Origin: JBHPHA01 sp042569905
Lineage (GTDB): Bacteria > Patescibacteriota > Minisyncoccia > Moranbacterales > UBA9337
Direction: 5' to 3'
DNA length: 64,000 nt
Assembly (NCBI GenBank): GCA_042569905.1
Contig: JBHPHA010000002.1
Location: 10,149 to 74,148, forward strand
Position numbers and translations under genes: made by a program. Shown in pieces: positions 50,217 through 58,084 of the stretch. The notes under the pieces are model-generated. The model had not been told where the DNA came from. It did not search any database and saw nothing but the letters and a program-made list of their open reading frames with translations. Position 1 is the first letter of the stretch; every line of letters begins with the position of its first letter.

Positions 50217-50651
50217 TTAGCCAGTATGCTTCAATGAAAAAACACGATCCCCTCTTCGACAACATACCTTGAAATTAACATCTTCAATCTTACCTAGCAA
50301 TTGATGCCTGTTGGAAAACTGATCGGATTCCTCAATTAGGCTCCAGAAGTTATCGAAATTACCCAGGAAATCAATGCGATCAAAAAGTCCCTTGGCAATT
50401 TTAAATAATTCTTCATTATACCGAAACACTCTTCTCGGAAGACCGGAAACTGCTTCAATAAGAACCTTTGACGGCTCTCCTTCATAGCAGTGAAAAATGC
50501 TCCCGTGCATTCTATTCACATCAACCGTCTTTCTTTTACTGTATTGATTAATTTCAACTCCGACAATGAAATATTTTTCTCCACTAACAAAATTACTATT
50601 GTCCACAATCATTGCACCTTTCAATTTCTCAATTCTTTCTTCAAACGTCAT
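50217..50651 (-). CDS. Unknown protein, paralogue of 24749-25150
   Basis: 144 residues. Shares start, middle (VSGLPRRVFRYNEE) and end (FWSLIEESDQFSNRHQLL) with the protein at 24749, 25 kb away. The ATG at 50651 has AAAGAGG 6 nt upstream and aligns with the paralogue start; the frame opens earlier, at 50702. Own promoter and terminator. Soluble, function unknown. Confidence 0.7.
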   Translation of the reverse strand: MTFEERIEKLKGAMIVDNSNFVSGEKYFIVGVEINQYSKRKTVDVNRMHGSIFHCYEGEPSKVLIEAVSGLPRRVFRYNEELFKIAKGLFDRIDFLGNFDNFWSLIEESDQFSNRHQLLGKIEDVNFKVCCRRGDRVFSLKHTG

Positions 50652-50704
50652 CTGAAACCTCTTTCCTATTTTTTTTAACAAAAAATACTTCAACCTAAGC
50701 AATA

Positions 50705-50733
50705 AGATTATTACACTTTACATTTTTTGTCAA
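50705..50733 (-). promoter_or_regulatory. Promoter
   Basis: TTGACA, 17 bp, TAATCT before the gene starting at 50651. Confidence 0.65.
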
Positions 50734-50781
50734 GAAAAAGATTGGCTTCTGGGATGTTTTCTTGAATTTCATTTGCTCATA

Positions 50782-50810
50782 TTGACAAAATCTGTTAAAT
50801 TTGGTACAAT
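50782..50810 (+). promoter_or_regulatory. Promoter
   Basis: TTGACA, 17 bp, TACAAT before the gene at 50869. Confidence 0.75.
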
Positions 50811-50868
50811 TAAGTATCAAAAAGTTTTTTTACAAATCATTATCAACATTAATAAAGGAGAGATCACG

Positions 50869-51267
50869 ATGGACCCGAGTAAACAAGCAGTTTTAAAAAG
50901 AGCTGGTTTGCCAGCAGCATTTTCACTGGTACTATTCATAGTAGTACTGTTTGGACCAAGAAACTTACTGAACTTGACTGGTTGCTTCATGTTAAGCGTT
51001 GGGTTGGAAGCATTGTTTTTAAGAGTTATCTTGAAGTCTTGGGCGGCGTGTCGGAACGAAAGATTGTCCCAGCTGGCAAGGGCTCATGAGGAGATGTTTG
51101 GGATGGTTCTCATGGTAATTGCAATGTTTAATGGACTCTCCATTGTTCTGTCTGCTACGCATCTTCATAATAATTTTTCCCACGTAGCAGTGATTTGGAT
51201 CTCAGCAGCTGTGGCTATGACTGGGGTCACAATAGTGAGTACATTGTCCTATTTTCCAAGGAAATAA
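50869..51267 (+). CDS. Small multi-span membrane protein
   Basis: 132 residues with about four hydrophobic segments (near 16-30, 36-56, 80-95 and 105-125) and a basic loop (KSWAACRNERLSQLAR). The ATG at 50869 has AGGAG 8 nt upstream; an in-frame start at 50773 would overlap the promoter. Type-specific terminator at 51285. No family recognised. Confidence 0.7.
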   Translation: MDPSKQAVLKRAGLPAAFSLVLFIVVLFGPRNLLNLTGCFMLSVGLEALFLRVILKSWAACRNERLSQLARAHEEMFGMVLMVIAMFNGLSIVLSATHLHNNFSHVAVIWISAAVAMTGVTIVSTLSYFPRK

Positions 51268-51284
51268 GGAATTGAAAGAATATA

Positions 51285-51315
51285 AAAGCGCGAGGAAAAA
51301 TCCTCTCGCTTTTTT
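51285..51315 (+). terminator. Hairpin terminator
   Basis: AGCGCGAGG/CCTCTCGCT arms (one mismatch) followed by seven T. Confidence 0.8.
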
Positions 51316-51351
51316 TATTTTCTCTATTTTGTGTTAATTTGTGGAATTAAA

Positions 51352-51380
51352 AAGCGCTAGATGATTACCACCTAGCGCTT
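51352..51380 (-). terminator. Hairpin terminator
   Basis: AAGCGCTAG/CTAGCGCTT perfect arms after the gene ending at 51396. Confidence 0.8.
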
Positions 51381-51395
51381 AACCTAACTTATTTA

Positions 51396-51830
51396 TTATT
51401 CCAATGCTCTTTGATCAGCAGGAATATTGTATCGGACTTTATAATCCTTCAAAAATTCATCCAGTGGCTGATTGATTTGCATTACATATGAATCTCCAGA
51501 AACTTTACACAAGTTACCGTAATGATCTGTAAATTCCCAACCGTCACTTTGAGTGGAACTCTTGACGTAATTATCTTTCAGCACCCAGTGACGAATTGTT
51601 TTTCCACCACTATTGTCAACCACTAACCACTCTCCTTCTACGGAGCTGGCCATAAGTTCCTTATACTCCATCTGACCAGATGACGTGAAGAATGCACCAA
51701 TAACCATACAGTAACAAAGCGCGCCAATAGGTATAGAAAAAAATCTGTGTTCTCTGGCTGCATAAATCCACACACCAGAAAAAAACGCTCCAATTCCTCC
51801 AACACACAACAAAACAACAAACGCGGTCAT
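51396..51830 (-). CDS. Membrane protein with outside domain, unknown
   Basis: 144 residues with two spans (about 3-23 and 33-51) and a 90-residue hydrophilic C-terminal domain rich in beta-type sequence (GEWLVVDNSGGKTIRHWVL). GGGTGA lies 6 nt before the ATG. It follows the 51876 gene by 45 bp without a terminator between, so it is probably the second gene of that unit. Confidence 0.68.
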   Translation of the reverse strand: MTAFVVLLCVGGIGAFFSGVWIYAAREHRFFSIPIGALCYCMVIGAFFTSSGQMEYKELMASSVEGEWLVVDNSGGKTIRHWVLKDNYVKSSTQSDGWEFTDHYGNLCKVSGDSYVMQINQPLDEFLKDYKVRYNIPADQRALE

Positions 51831-51875
51831 ATCTTCACCCTTTCAGTTTTTATTATTAATAAGCAGCGCCATTCA

Positions 51876-52634
51876 TCAGCCAAGGGAGATTGAATCTCCA
51901 TCAGATTTGAATCGAAGCCATCCGGGTCGAGGCGGAGTATTCTTGGTTCCAACCTTGCCGCCAAGCGTCGCTGGACGAAGCTTACCATCGCCCTCTTTCT
52001 TTTTAATGATGTACTTTTTTGCAATAAAGTTGATACACTCCATTGCCAATTTGTCCACCGTTTTTTCACGAGGGAGGCATGTTGTGTCCACGTCACACGC
52101 CTTTGTGTATATTTCCATCGCCAATAGTGGGTCTTTGCGACAGGCAATTTTCACTCCTATTTCAATTACTTTCTTAAAGATCTCGTTGCTCATAATTTGT
52201 CTCCGTGTTTGTTGAATTTTCATTTCCACTACTAACTTACGCACCTGTTCAAGCGAAGGTTCATGGCATCGAGCGCCAGCACAAACAGCTGAACATTTCA
52301 TCATATTTCCACCAAATCCCTCAATCGACAATACTTCCATTTTGGAGATATTGTAATCTGACTCAACAGTCTCAATGCAAAGCCTTACTGTCTCAGAGCT
52401 AATTTCATCCAGAGACTCGGCGATTTTCAGCACCTTGAATACTCCTAACAAGTCAAATGTTTCAAGATTAACGAAAGAAAATTCATCATTTTTCGACCCT
52501 ATTCCAAAGGGAAGATCTAAGAATAGACTCCCAATCTTTATCCCAGCTACCCCGATAAAAAACTGGAATGTCCTCACATTCTTACCGTTTACCTTTTTAT
52601 TTTCCAATTTCTTACCCTCTACTAGTACGTGCAC
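51876..52634 (-). CDS. Unknown protein, N-terminus shared with 46124-46582
   Basis: 252 residues from a GTG start with AAGGAGGAG 9 nt upstream. The first 80 residues match the protein at 46124. A central Cys cluster (CSAVCAGARCHEP near 113-125) may bind metal. The C-terminus is basic and Gly/Pro-rich (TKNTPPRPGWLRFKSDGD). Promoter at 52704-52732. Function unknown. Confidence 0.68.
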   Translation of the reverse strand: MHVLVEGKKLENKKVNGKNVRTFQFFIGVAGIKIGSLFLDLPFGIGSKNDEFSFVNLETFDLLGVFKVLKIAESLDEISSETVRLCIETVESDYNISKMEVLSIEGFGGNMMKCSAVCAGARCHEPSLEQVRKLVVEMKIQQTRRQIMSNEIFKKVIEIGVKIACRKDPLLAMEIYTKACDVDTTCLPREKTVDKLAMECINFIAKKYIIKKKEGDGKLRPATLGGKVGTKNTPPRPGWLRFKSDGDSISLG

Positions 52635-52703
52635 ACTTATACTCTCCTCCTTGATTTGATTTTATTTTCAAGTAACTACATTCTTGTCATATAACGACTC
52701 CTA

Positions 52704-52732
52704 ATATTAGCATAAAAAATATGATTTGTCAA
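52704..52732 (-). promoter_or_regulatory. Promoter
   Basis: TTGACA, 17 bp, TAATAT before the gene starting at 52634. Confidence 0.75.
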
Positions 52733-52762
52733 ATGAAAATCACTGTTTTTTAGCTCCATACC

Positions 52763-52791
52763 TTGACTTTTTGGCAAAAATATGCTATTAT
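52763..52791 (+). promoter_or_regulatory. Promoter
   Basis: TTGACT, 17 bp, TATTAT before the gene at 52859; diverges from the previous promoter across 30 bp. Confidence 0.7.
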
Positions 52792-52858
52792 TAAAAGTAT
52801 CATTTAAAGTTGTTTTAAAATAATACTAGACGCATCATATAGCACAAGGAGAAAAATA

Positions 52859-53275
52859 ATGTTTAAAATAATACTGAATTTCATAGATAGAAGAGAATCA
52901 CTGGTAATTGCTGTATTAGCTACGATAGCAGTACTACTAACTACACCGCTGGCTTATCAAGCGGTCACCGCCCCTACTGAAGGAGCCGTGACCATTACTA
53001 AGGACTTACCTACTTTCACAATAACTGTGGACAAGGCTCCGCTGAATTATCGAGGAGCTGTTGTAAGTAGGGGTGGTGAATGTGAGGTTGACTTAGAAAA
53101 CGGTCAATTTAAAATCCTCGATCCAAAGGCGGAAAGAGGTAAGATTCCTGCTTTTTATGAGATCTTCACCAACAACAAACTTCCCAAGTTAGCCTGTCCG
53201 TCACAGACAAGTTTTCGAATAACCATCGAGGAGTTGGAAGAAATGAAAAAAAGAGGAGCTCAATTCTCTTCGTAA
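52859..53275 (+). CDS. Membrane-anchored small protein, unknown
   Basis: 138 residues: short cytoplasmic start, one span (about residues 15-33, LVIAVLATIAVLLTTPLAY), and an outside domain with two Cys (GECEVDLENG; LACPSQTSF). AAGGAG lies 8 nt before the ATG. Own promoter and terminator. No family recognised. Confidence 0.68.
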   Translation: MFKIILNFIDRRESLVIAVLATIAVLLTTPLAYQAVTAPTEGAVTITKDLPTFTITVDKAPLNYRGAVVSRGGECEVDLENGQFKILDPKAERGKIPAFYEIFTNNKLPKLACPSQTSFRITIEELEEMKKRGAQFSS

Positions 53276-53284
53276 CACAACCGG

Positions 53285-53315
53285 GGCGTGAGATTATAAT
53301 ATCTCCGCCTTTTTT
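53285..53315 (+). terminator. Hairpin terminator
   Basis: GGCGTGAGAT...ATCTCCGCC stem followed by TTTTTTATTTTT. Confidence 0.8.
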
Positions 53316-53329
53316 ATTTTTCGATTTAA

Positions 53330-53497
53330 TTATTCTTCAGTTTCTAGAACAATATATGAAGCAGATTGACCGCCATCAAACGAACAAATGTTTTTACAGT
53401 TCTTACATTTCACCTCAACAAAACCCTTAACCAAATCCCCCTTGAAAAACAGTTTTCCACAATGTGGACATCTGTATTGTTTTTTGACCTTACTCAT
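53330..53497 (-). CDS. Com-like small zinc-finger protein, 55 residues
   Basis: An overlooked small gene. YRCPHCGKLFF and VKCKNCKNICSF give two CxxC pairs about 17 residues apart, as in the phage Mu Com family and other small zinc ribbons. It follows the isoprenoid enzyme gene on the same strand and has its own 11-bp repeat array and a GATAAT -10 just above. No Shine-Dalgarno site. It may bind RNA or DNA; the place in the locus suggests a target or part of the signalling system. Confidence 0.7.
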   Translation of the reverse strand: MSKVKKQYRCPHCGKLFFKGDLVKGFVEVKCKNCKNICSFDGGQSASYIVLETEE

Positions 53498-53536
53498 AGT
53501 AGCATTTCAAATTATCTTTTTATTACTTCTACTTTC

Positions 53537-53591
53537 ATTATCGCAGAACTACATAAAGAAAAGTTAAAGAAATTATGAAATATTTATGAAA
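53537..53591 (-). promoter_or_regulatory. 11-bp direct repeat array and -10 before the Com-like gene
   Basis: Hexamers ATAAAG, TTAAAG, ATGAAA, ATGAAA at 53553, 53564, 53575 and 53586 (plus reading), then 10 nt, then GATAAT (complement of 53537-53542). The same 10-nt gap is found at 57229-57272. No -35 is seen, as expected for an activated promoter. Confidence 0.65.
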
Positions 53592-53599
53592 TGCTGCTT

Positions 53600-55564
53600 T
53601 TAACTCTTTTTATATGAATCAATAAACTTAAGCGCTTCTTTTTGCTCCTTTATTGTCTTTTTTGCAACATTTTCAACAGAAAAAATCATTTCCTCAAGAA
53701 ACGTCTTATCTCCCTTTAAATCAATTTGATTTAAAAAATGCGTTGCTTTGCCTGTGTGATATATCACCTTACTACAAATATCATCAACGGCATTGTTCCA
53801 AAAAAACTCCCTAAAAATTGGGACGTCACTGTTGACATCAACTGCAATATCTCCACTCAACCTTCTTTCTTTTTTCCATTTATCAAAAATCCACACGAAA
53901 ACACTATTAATCTGACCATTTTTCAAATCATCCTCCCAATCATGCATATCATCATTAATTTGTCTTGCGACAATAAAATGATGAAAAAATTTCATTATAT
54001 TTTTGATTTCATCCGAGTCCTTACTGTATCCTAATAAAAATAGTATCGATACCACACCAAGAGAGTGTCCGATTGATTTTTCAGATAGCATCGACAACCT
54101 TCCGAAACTTAAACTCGAATCAATCTCAACCTTCCCTCTTTTACTTTTCAAATGACAATTTTCAAGCTCCCACTTATTAGCTCTTTCTATTTTATCCATT
54201 GTGTCACTAAAAAAACTCACAAACTCTTTATTTCTTGAGTTGGTTTGAATAAAAATAGACGTAAGTTCCCTTGAAAAAATATTCGCGATTAGTAGCTTCT
54301 TTTTGTCTCCCACATTGTCCAGAAAGTCATCATAAATCGCATAAGCAATCCATCCATACAAACCAGCAAGTCCCAAGTTAATCACGTCTTTGTCGCTTAT
54401 GCCTTCCGCTTGATTACCCAGTGCTTTTTTAAAATAATATGGCAAAAGAATGATTTGATCATCATTGATGCCTCCTAATAATAATTTCTTTTCTTTCAAA
54501 AAATCATCGCAAGAAAATATCTTCGTTTCTTGAACTTTTATTTTCAAGCTCATCTCCACTTCCTTTCTAATCTTATCTGCACCACTATCATTTTTTTCTT
54601 TTTTCTTTTTTAACTTAGAGGTGCTGTCTAAATACTTCTGAAAAACACATAGGCAAAACGCAGTAGTCAAACCAACTGACCCCGAGTAGTGCTTTTTATT
54701 CCTATTAATTTTTTCCACAACAAATGAATACCTATCCCAGGAGCCATCTTTGTTTTGACTAGATTGAATCAAAGAAAGACTCTCTTTTAGCTTTTGAGGA
54801 TTATAGCCAAAATTCAAAAGAGAAATACAAGCCAGAGCTGTATCTAAGACATTCCCCCAACTTCCATTTTTCTTTCTTTTTGAAACAAGAAATCTAATTA
54901 TTTTATTTTTGTCTTTGTGCTTATAGAACCGTGAAATGAAATATATAACCGAGTATTCTGATGAATAATACTGAGAAGAGTAATCGCTCGTATTAATTGC
55001 ATTTTTAATTAGCTTATCAATACTATCTAGCGAGATATCCTCGAGACTCAAAAAATATGCCACGTTACTATTAACTGCTAGGTCAATATCTTTCCATTTT
55101 TCATCATTCCCTGCTATCCAAGTATGGTAAGGTCCTCCCTCCTCAATCTCAACAACTGTCAACACAGAAACAGCCTTCGCTAAAACACTTCCATCCACAA
55201 TCCCACTATTCATCCTATGCAAAGCAGACAGCGCACAAAAAGTATCATCCAGGTCATCAGGATAAGGTAGTTTTTTGAAATCCTCTGACCCTCTATCCCA
55301 ATAGTTAAATGTCCAGTACTCACTCTTTTGTGAAAGCAAAAACTTAGATAATTTACTTTTCAACACTCCCGCACCCTTACTCTCAGGTAGTTCATTTAGG
55401 CAATCAAGAATTAGTGTGGCAGAAAAGATAGATTGATATCTTTTCTTAACTTTATCGCTTAAATCACTAGAAGTAATTGAAGGAAAGTTACCATCATTTA
55501 GTTGATTTTGCAGTAAGAAACCAAGTCCCTTACTTATGTTTTTTTCTATTTGATTTTTCCTCAT
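53600..55564 (-). CDS. Two-domain isoprenoid enzyme (cyclase-like plus class I synthase-like)
   Basis: 654 residues. The N-terminal 310 residues form a terpenoid cyclase/prenyltransferase alpha-barrel with repeat motifs (NGSWGN near 233, KDGSWDRYSF near 272) and DLDDT at 104-108, the DxDD acid motif of class II cyclases. The C-terminal half is a class I isoprenoid synthase-like fold with DDFLD at 412-416 and a second acidic motif NDDMHDWEDD at 537-546. The second half is thus comparable in type to ComQ, which prenylates a Trp in the ComX pheromone. It overlaps the kinase gene by 35 bp. Substrate not known; a diterpene-synthase role is the main alternative. Confidence 0.75.
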   Translation of the reverse strand: MRKNQIEKNISKGLGFLLQNQLNDGNFPSITSSDLSDKVKKRYQSIFSATLILDCLNELPESKGAGVLKSKLSKFLLSQKSEYWTFNYWDRGSEDFKKLPYPDDLDDTFCALSALHRMNSGIVDGSVLAKAVSVLTVVEIEEGGPYHTWIAGNDEKWKDIDLAVNSNVAYFLSLEDISLDSIDKLIKNAINTSDYSSQYYSSEYSVIYFISRFYKHKDKNKIIRFLVSKRKKNGSWGNVLDTALACISLLNFGYNPQKLKESLSLIQSSQNKDGSWDRYSFVVEKINRNKKHYSGSVGLTTAFCLCVFQKYLDSTSKLKKKKEKNDSGADKIRKEVEMSLKIKVQETKIFSCDDFLKEKKLLLGGINDDQIILLPYYFKKALGNQAEGISDKDVINLGLAGLYGWIAYAIYDDFLDNVGDKKKLLIANIFSRELTSIFIQTNSRNKEFVSFFSDTMDKIERANKWELENCHLKSKRGKVEIDSSLSFGRLSMLSEKSIGHSLGVVSILFLLGYSKDSDEIKNIMKFFHHFIVARQINDDMHDWEDDLKNGQINSVFVWIFDKWKKERRLSGDIAVDVNSDVPIFREFFWNNAVDDICSKVIYHTGKATHFLNQIDLKGDKTFLEEMIFSVENVAKKTIKEQKEALKFIDSYKKS

Positions 55565-57005
55565 TATTCACTTTTTGTTTTATTTTTATAGTAAACTCTG
55601 TACCAAAAGTTTTGTTATTCTTCACAGAAATGCCTCCATCAAAGCTTCTTGAAATAATATCCTTCACCGTTGTCAAACCTATTCCAGTTCCCCTTTCCTC
55701 TTTTGTAGTGAAGAATGGATCGAAAATATTCTGCATAACACACTCATCAATTCCCTCCCCATAATCTCTAATGACTATCTCAAAAAACTCGCCCGCCTCA
55801 CGCAACTCCACATCTATATTGCAATTGCCTCTACTTACGGAATGATAAGAATCAATCGCGTTAATTAAAAGATTAATCATTATTTGATTAAATTTAGCCA
55901 AATCACCATACAGTAAAAAATTATTCTTCGCATTTGAATCAAAGAAAACTTGAATATCTTTTCTCTTAATCTCATATGAAAGCATCTGTATCACTGACTC
56001 AATCTCATCAGCTAATGAAAATGTGACCTTTTTATTTTCCCACTTAAGCTGTCTTTGCATAGCTATTAAAAATTCCCTTGTCTTATCCAAAGAAACATTC
56101 ACCCGCTTAATGTCCTCTTTCGTCTCGGAAAGATTCGCCTGCTTACCCATCTCAGTCTTTTCAATACTCAAAAATAATACAGTTAGATAATTTGAGAGAT
56201 CATGAAAAAGTCCTGATGATAGCTTACCAAATTCAGCCATTTTAAAGACTTGCCTGTTTTTCTCATATTGAATTCGCTTCAACTCTTCAGTTCTTTCAAC
56301 TACCTTATCCTCAAGCATATCCCTCTCGATTTTAAGCTCTGCCTCAGATTTTCTTGCTCGCTTCAGTGACCTTTCTATTTCCCGATTAGAGAGCCAAGAA
56401 ACTAATGTGATAATCCCTAGTGTAACCACATATTCAAACACATCTCCAACCGTCAACATTTCAGACCGCCAGTAACCATCCACCTCAATAACTGACGTTG
56501 CCTGCAAATACCCTAAAGATAATGCTGTCACTGCAATAAGAGTTGTTATTCCAAATGAAAATCGTGTCCCCAACAAAACACCAGCAACAACAATAATCAT
56601 TGCGTAAGTCAGCAAAACTTGAGGAAGGTCAACTCCCCAAACATAGGCGGTGTACGTAACAGAAATAAAGTAAATTGTTATCAGCAAATATGAAGACAGA
56701 ATAATCCAACCAATCCTTGATAAAGCATATAGCGAAATAAATACCAACAGTATCGATGTGATGATAATCACTGACACGCCTCTATAACTTGAATCTGTTA
56801 GCCAATAATAAAGAACGAAGATAGAAAATGTTGCTGTCAAAAGTATTGTTCCAGCTAATAGCACATTCAAGATAAACTCTCTGCGACGTAAATCCTCAGT
56901 CTTAGACCTAGCCTTGAACAGAAAACAAAACAAAAAACGAGCAATTCTTCTCCAAGAATCACTAGCATTTTTCAATAGGCATTTCTTTTTTAATAGATAT
57001 TTCAT
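55530..57005 (-). CDS. Polytopic membrane histidine kinase
   Basis: 491 residues. Six to seven membrane spans between about residues 44 and 206, with no large outside domain, as in kinases that sense lipophilic or peptide signals in the membrane (ComP has a similar plan). A coiled coil follows (210-255), then the phospho-accepting His268 in GLFHDLSN, the N box (INLLINAID, Asn382), DYGEG at 414-418 and GTGIGLT at 439. The conserved parts look intact, so kinase activity is expected. It begins 32 bp after the small peptide gene and overlaps the enzyme gene, so the three are likely one transcript. Confidence 0.88.
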   Translation of the reverse strand: MKYLLKKKCLLKNASDSWRRIARFLFCFLFKARSKTEDLRRREFILNVLLAGTILLTATFSIFVLYYWLTDSSYRGVSVIIITSILLVFISLYALSRIGWIILSSYLLITIYFISVTYTAYVWGVDLPQVLLTYAMIIVVAGVLLGTRFSFGITTLIAVTALSLGYLQATSVIEVDGYWRSEMLTVGDVFEYVVTLGIITLVSWLSNREIERSLKRARKSEAELKIERDMLEDKVVERTEELKRIQYEKNRQVFKMAEFGKLSSGLFHDLSNYLTVLFLSIEKTEMGKQANLSETKEDIKRVNVSLDKTREFLIAMQRQLKWENKKVTFSLADEIESVIQMLSYEIKRKDIQVFFDSNAKNNFLLYGDLAKFNQIMINLLINAIDSYHSVSRGNCNIDVELREAGEFFEIVIRDYGEGIDECVMQNIFDPFFTTKEERGTGIGLTTVKDIISRSFDGGISVKNNKTFGTEFTIKIKQKVNNEEKSNRKKHK

Positions 57006-57036
57006 TGAATGCTCGCTTATTTGTTTTACTCAACGC

Positions 57037-57144
57037 TTAGTCCCAAGGAGTTCCAACTACAGCTGTAGCAACTATAATTGCATTGATTTTAGTAATATTT
57101 CTAGTAGCTTTTTTAACTAGAATTTTTTTTATTGCTTTTTTCAT
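57037..57144 (-). CDS. Small basic/hydrophobic peptide, candidate Trp-containing signal precursor
   Basis: 35 residues from the ATG at 57144 (or 43 from an in-frame ATG at 57168; a stop lies just before it). Lys/Arg-rich start (MKKAIKKILVKKATRN), a hydrophobic stretch (INAIIVATAVV) and the end GTPWD. The only Trp is the next to last residue. In ComX the modified Trp is also within the last few residues. It sits between regulator and kinase genes, directly behind a repeat-controlled -10 (57229-57234). No ribosome binding site is evident. That it is translated and prenylated is inference. Confidence 0.6.
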   Translation of the reverse strand: MKKAIKKILVKKATRNITKINAIIVATAVVGTPWD

Positions 57145-57228
57145 TTTTGTTTTTTGCAATATGTGCATTTATGCTCAATTAAGGATGAAATAAACTTTCG
57201 ACCACCTTGTTTAATTTCACCTACTTAC

Positions 57229-57272
57229 ATTATACATAAAGAAGATGAAGAAAAGATGAAGAAAAAATGAAG
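57229..57272 (-). promoter_or_regulatory. 11-bp direct repeat array and -10 before the peptide gene
   Basis: Three perfect ATGAAG hexamers at 57245, 57256 and 57267 (plus reading), then 10 nt, then TATAAT (complement of 57229-57234). The array overlaps the end of the response-regulator gene region and has no -35. This is the layout of OmpR/PhoB-type activated promoters. Confidence 0.7.
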
Positions 57273-57275
57273 TCA

Positions 57276-57950
57276 CTATTCATCACATTTCATTCTATAT
57301 CCGCGCCCAGAAACTGTCTCAATCACATTGTTTCTACTCTTGCATCCCAACTTCATTCTTAAACTCCTCATATGTGATTCAACTGTATTAGAAAAAGGAT
57401 CAACACTTGAATCCCAAACATGATCCCAAATCATTCCTCGAGAAACAACTTGTCCAGCGTTTCGCATAAGTAACTCCAGTAACATAAACTCCTTCAATGT
57501 AAGATTAATTACCTTTGAATTTTTCTTAATAATATGTTTCTTCAAGTCAATTGAAATATGTCCAACCTCCAAAACGTCTCCCCTCATTCCACCTGGCCTC
57601 CTTAGTATGGCATGAATTCTTGCTAGAAGCTCTTCGAAAGAAAAAGGCTTAGTAAGATAATCATCCACACCTTCACTTAGCAAGCTTACCTTACTAGCTA
57701 CATCTGATTTAACTGAAATCATTATGATAGGAATGTTATTACCCTTTTTTCTAATTGTTCGACAAATCTCCTGACCACTCTTCTTTGGAAGCATGTTATC
57801 AAGAATAATTAAATCGTAATCATTAGTAAGGGCCAAGAATTCACCAGACTCTCCATCACTAGAAACATCCACAACAAAACACTCCGCACAAAGACCTGAC
57901 TTCAAAAGATTAGTCATGTCCTTATCATCCTCTATAATTAAAATTCTCAT
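57276..57950 (-). CDS. OmpR/PhoB-family response regulator
   Basis: 224 residues. Receiver domain with Asp8/Asp9, phospho-acceptor Asp51 (LILDNMLP), Ser79 and Lys101 (LTKPF). C-terminal winged helix of the OmpR type (LTLKEFMLLELLMRNAGQVV, then SHMRSLRMKLG, and VIETVSGRGYRMK). OmpR-family regulators typically bind direct repeats spaced 11 bp, which are found just behind this gene and elsewhere in the window. Its partner is the kinase two genes downstream. In Bacillus the matching ComA is of the LuxR/NarL family instead. Confidence 0.93.
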   Translation of the reverse strand: MRILIIEDDKDMTNLLKSGLCAECFVVDVSSDGESGEFLALTNDYDLIILDNMLPKKSGQEICRTIRKKGNNIPIIMISVKSDVASKVSLLSEGVDDYLTKPFSFEELLARIHAILRRPGGMRGDVLEVGHISIDLKKHIIKKNSKVINLTLKEFMLLELLMRNAGQVVSRGMIWDHVWDSSVDPFSNTVESHMRSLRMKLGCKSRNNVIETVSGRGYRMKCDE

Positions 57951-58037
57951 TTTATTATTATTATAAGTCTATTTATTCTAATCTTACTTTCATTTAAGCC
58001 AAAAGTAAAGCGAACTCGCAAAACAATTCAAATAAAA

Positions 58038-58062
58038 AAAACTCGCTACCTTAGCGAGTTTT
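58038..58062 (-). terminator. Hairpin terminator after galT
   Basis: AAACTCGCTA/TAGCGAGTTT arms 23 bp below the galT stop. Confidence 0.8.
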
Positions 58063-58084
58063 AAAAACTTCTATTATAACTGAC

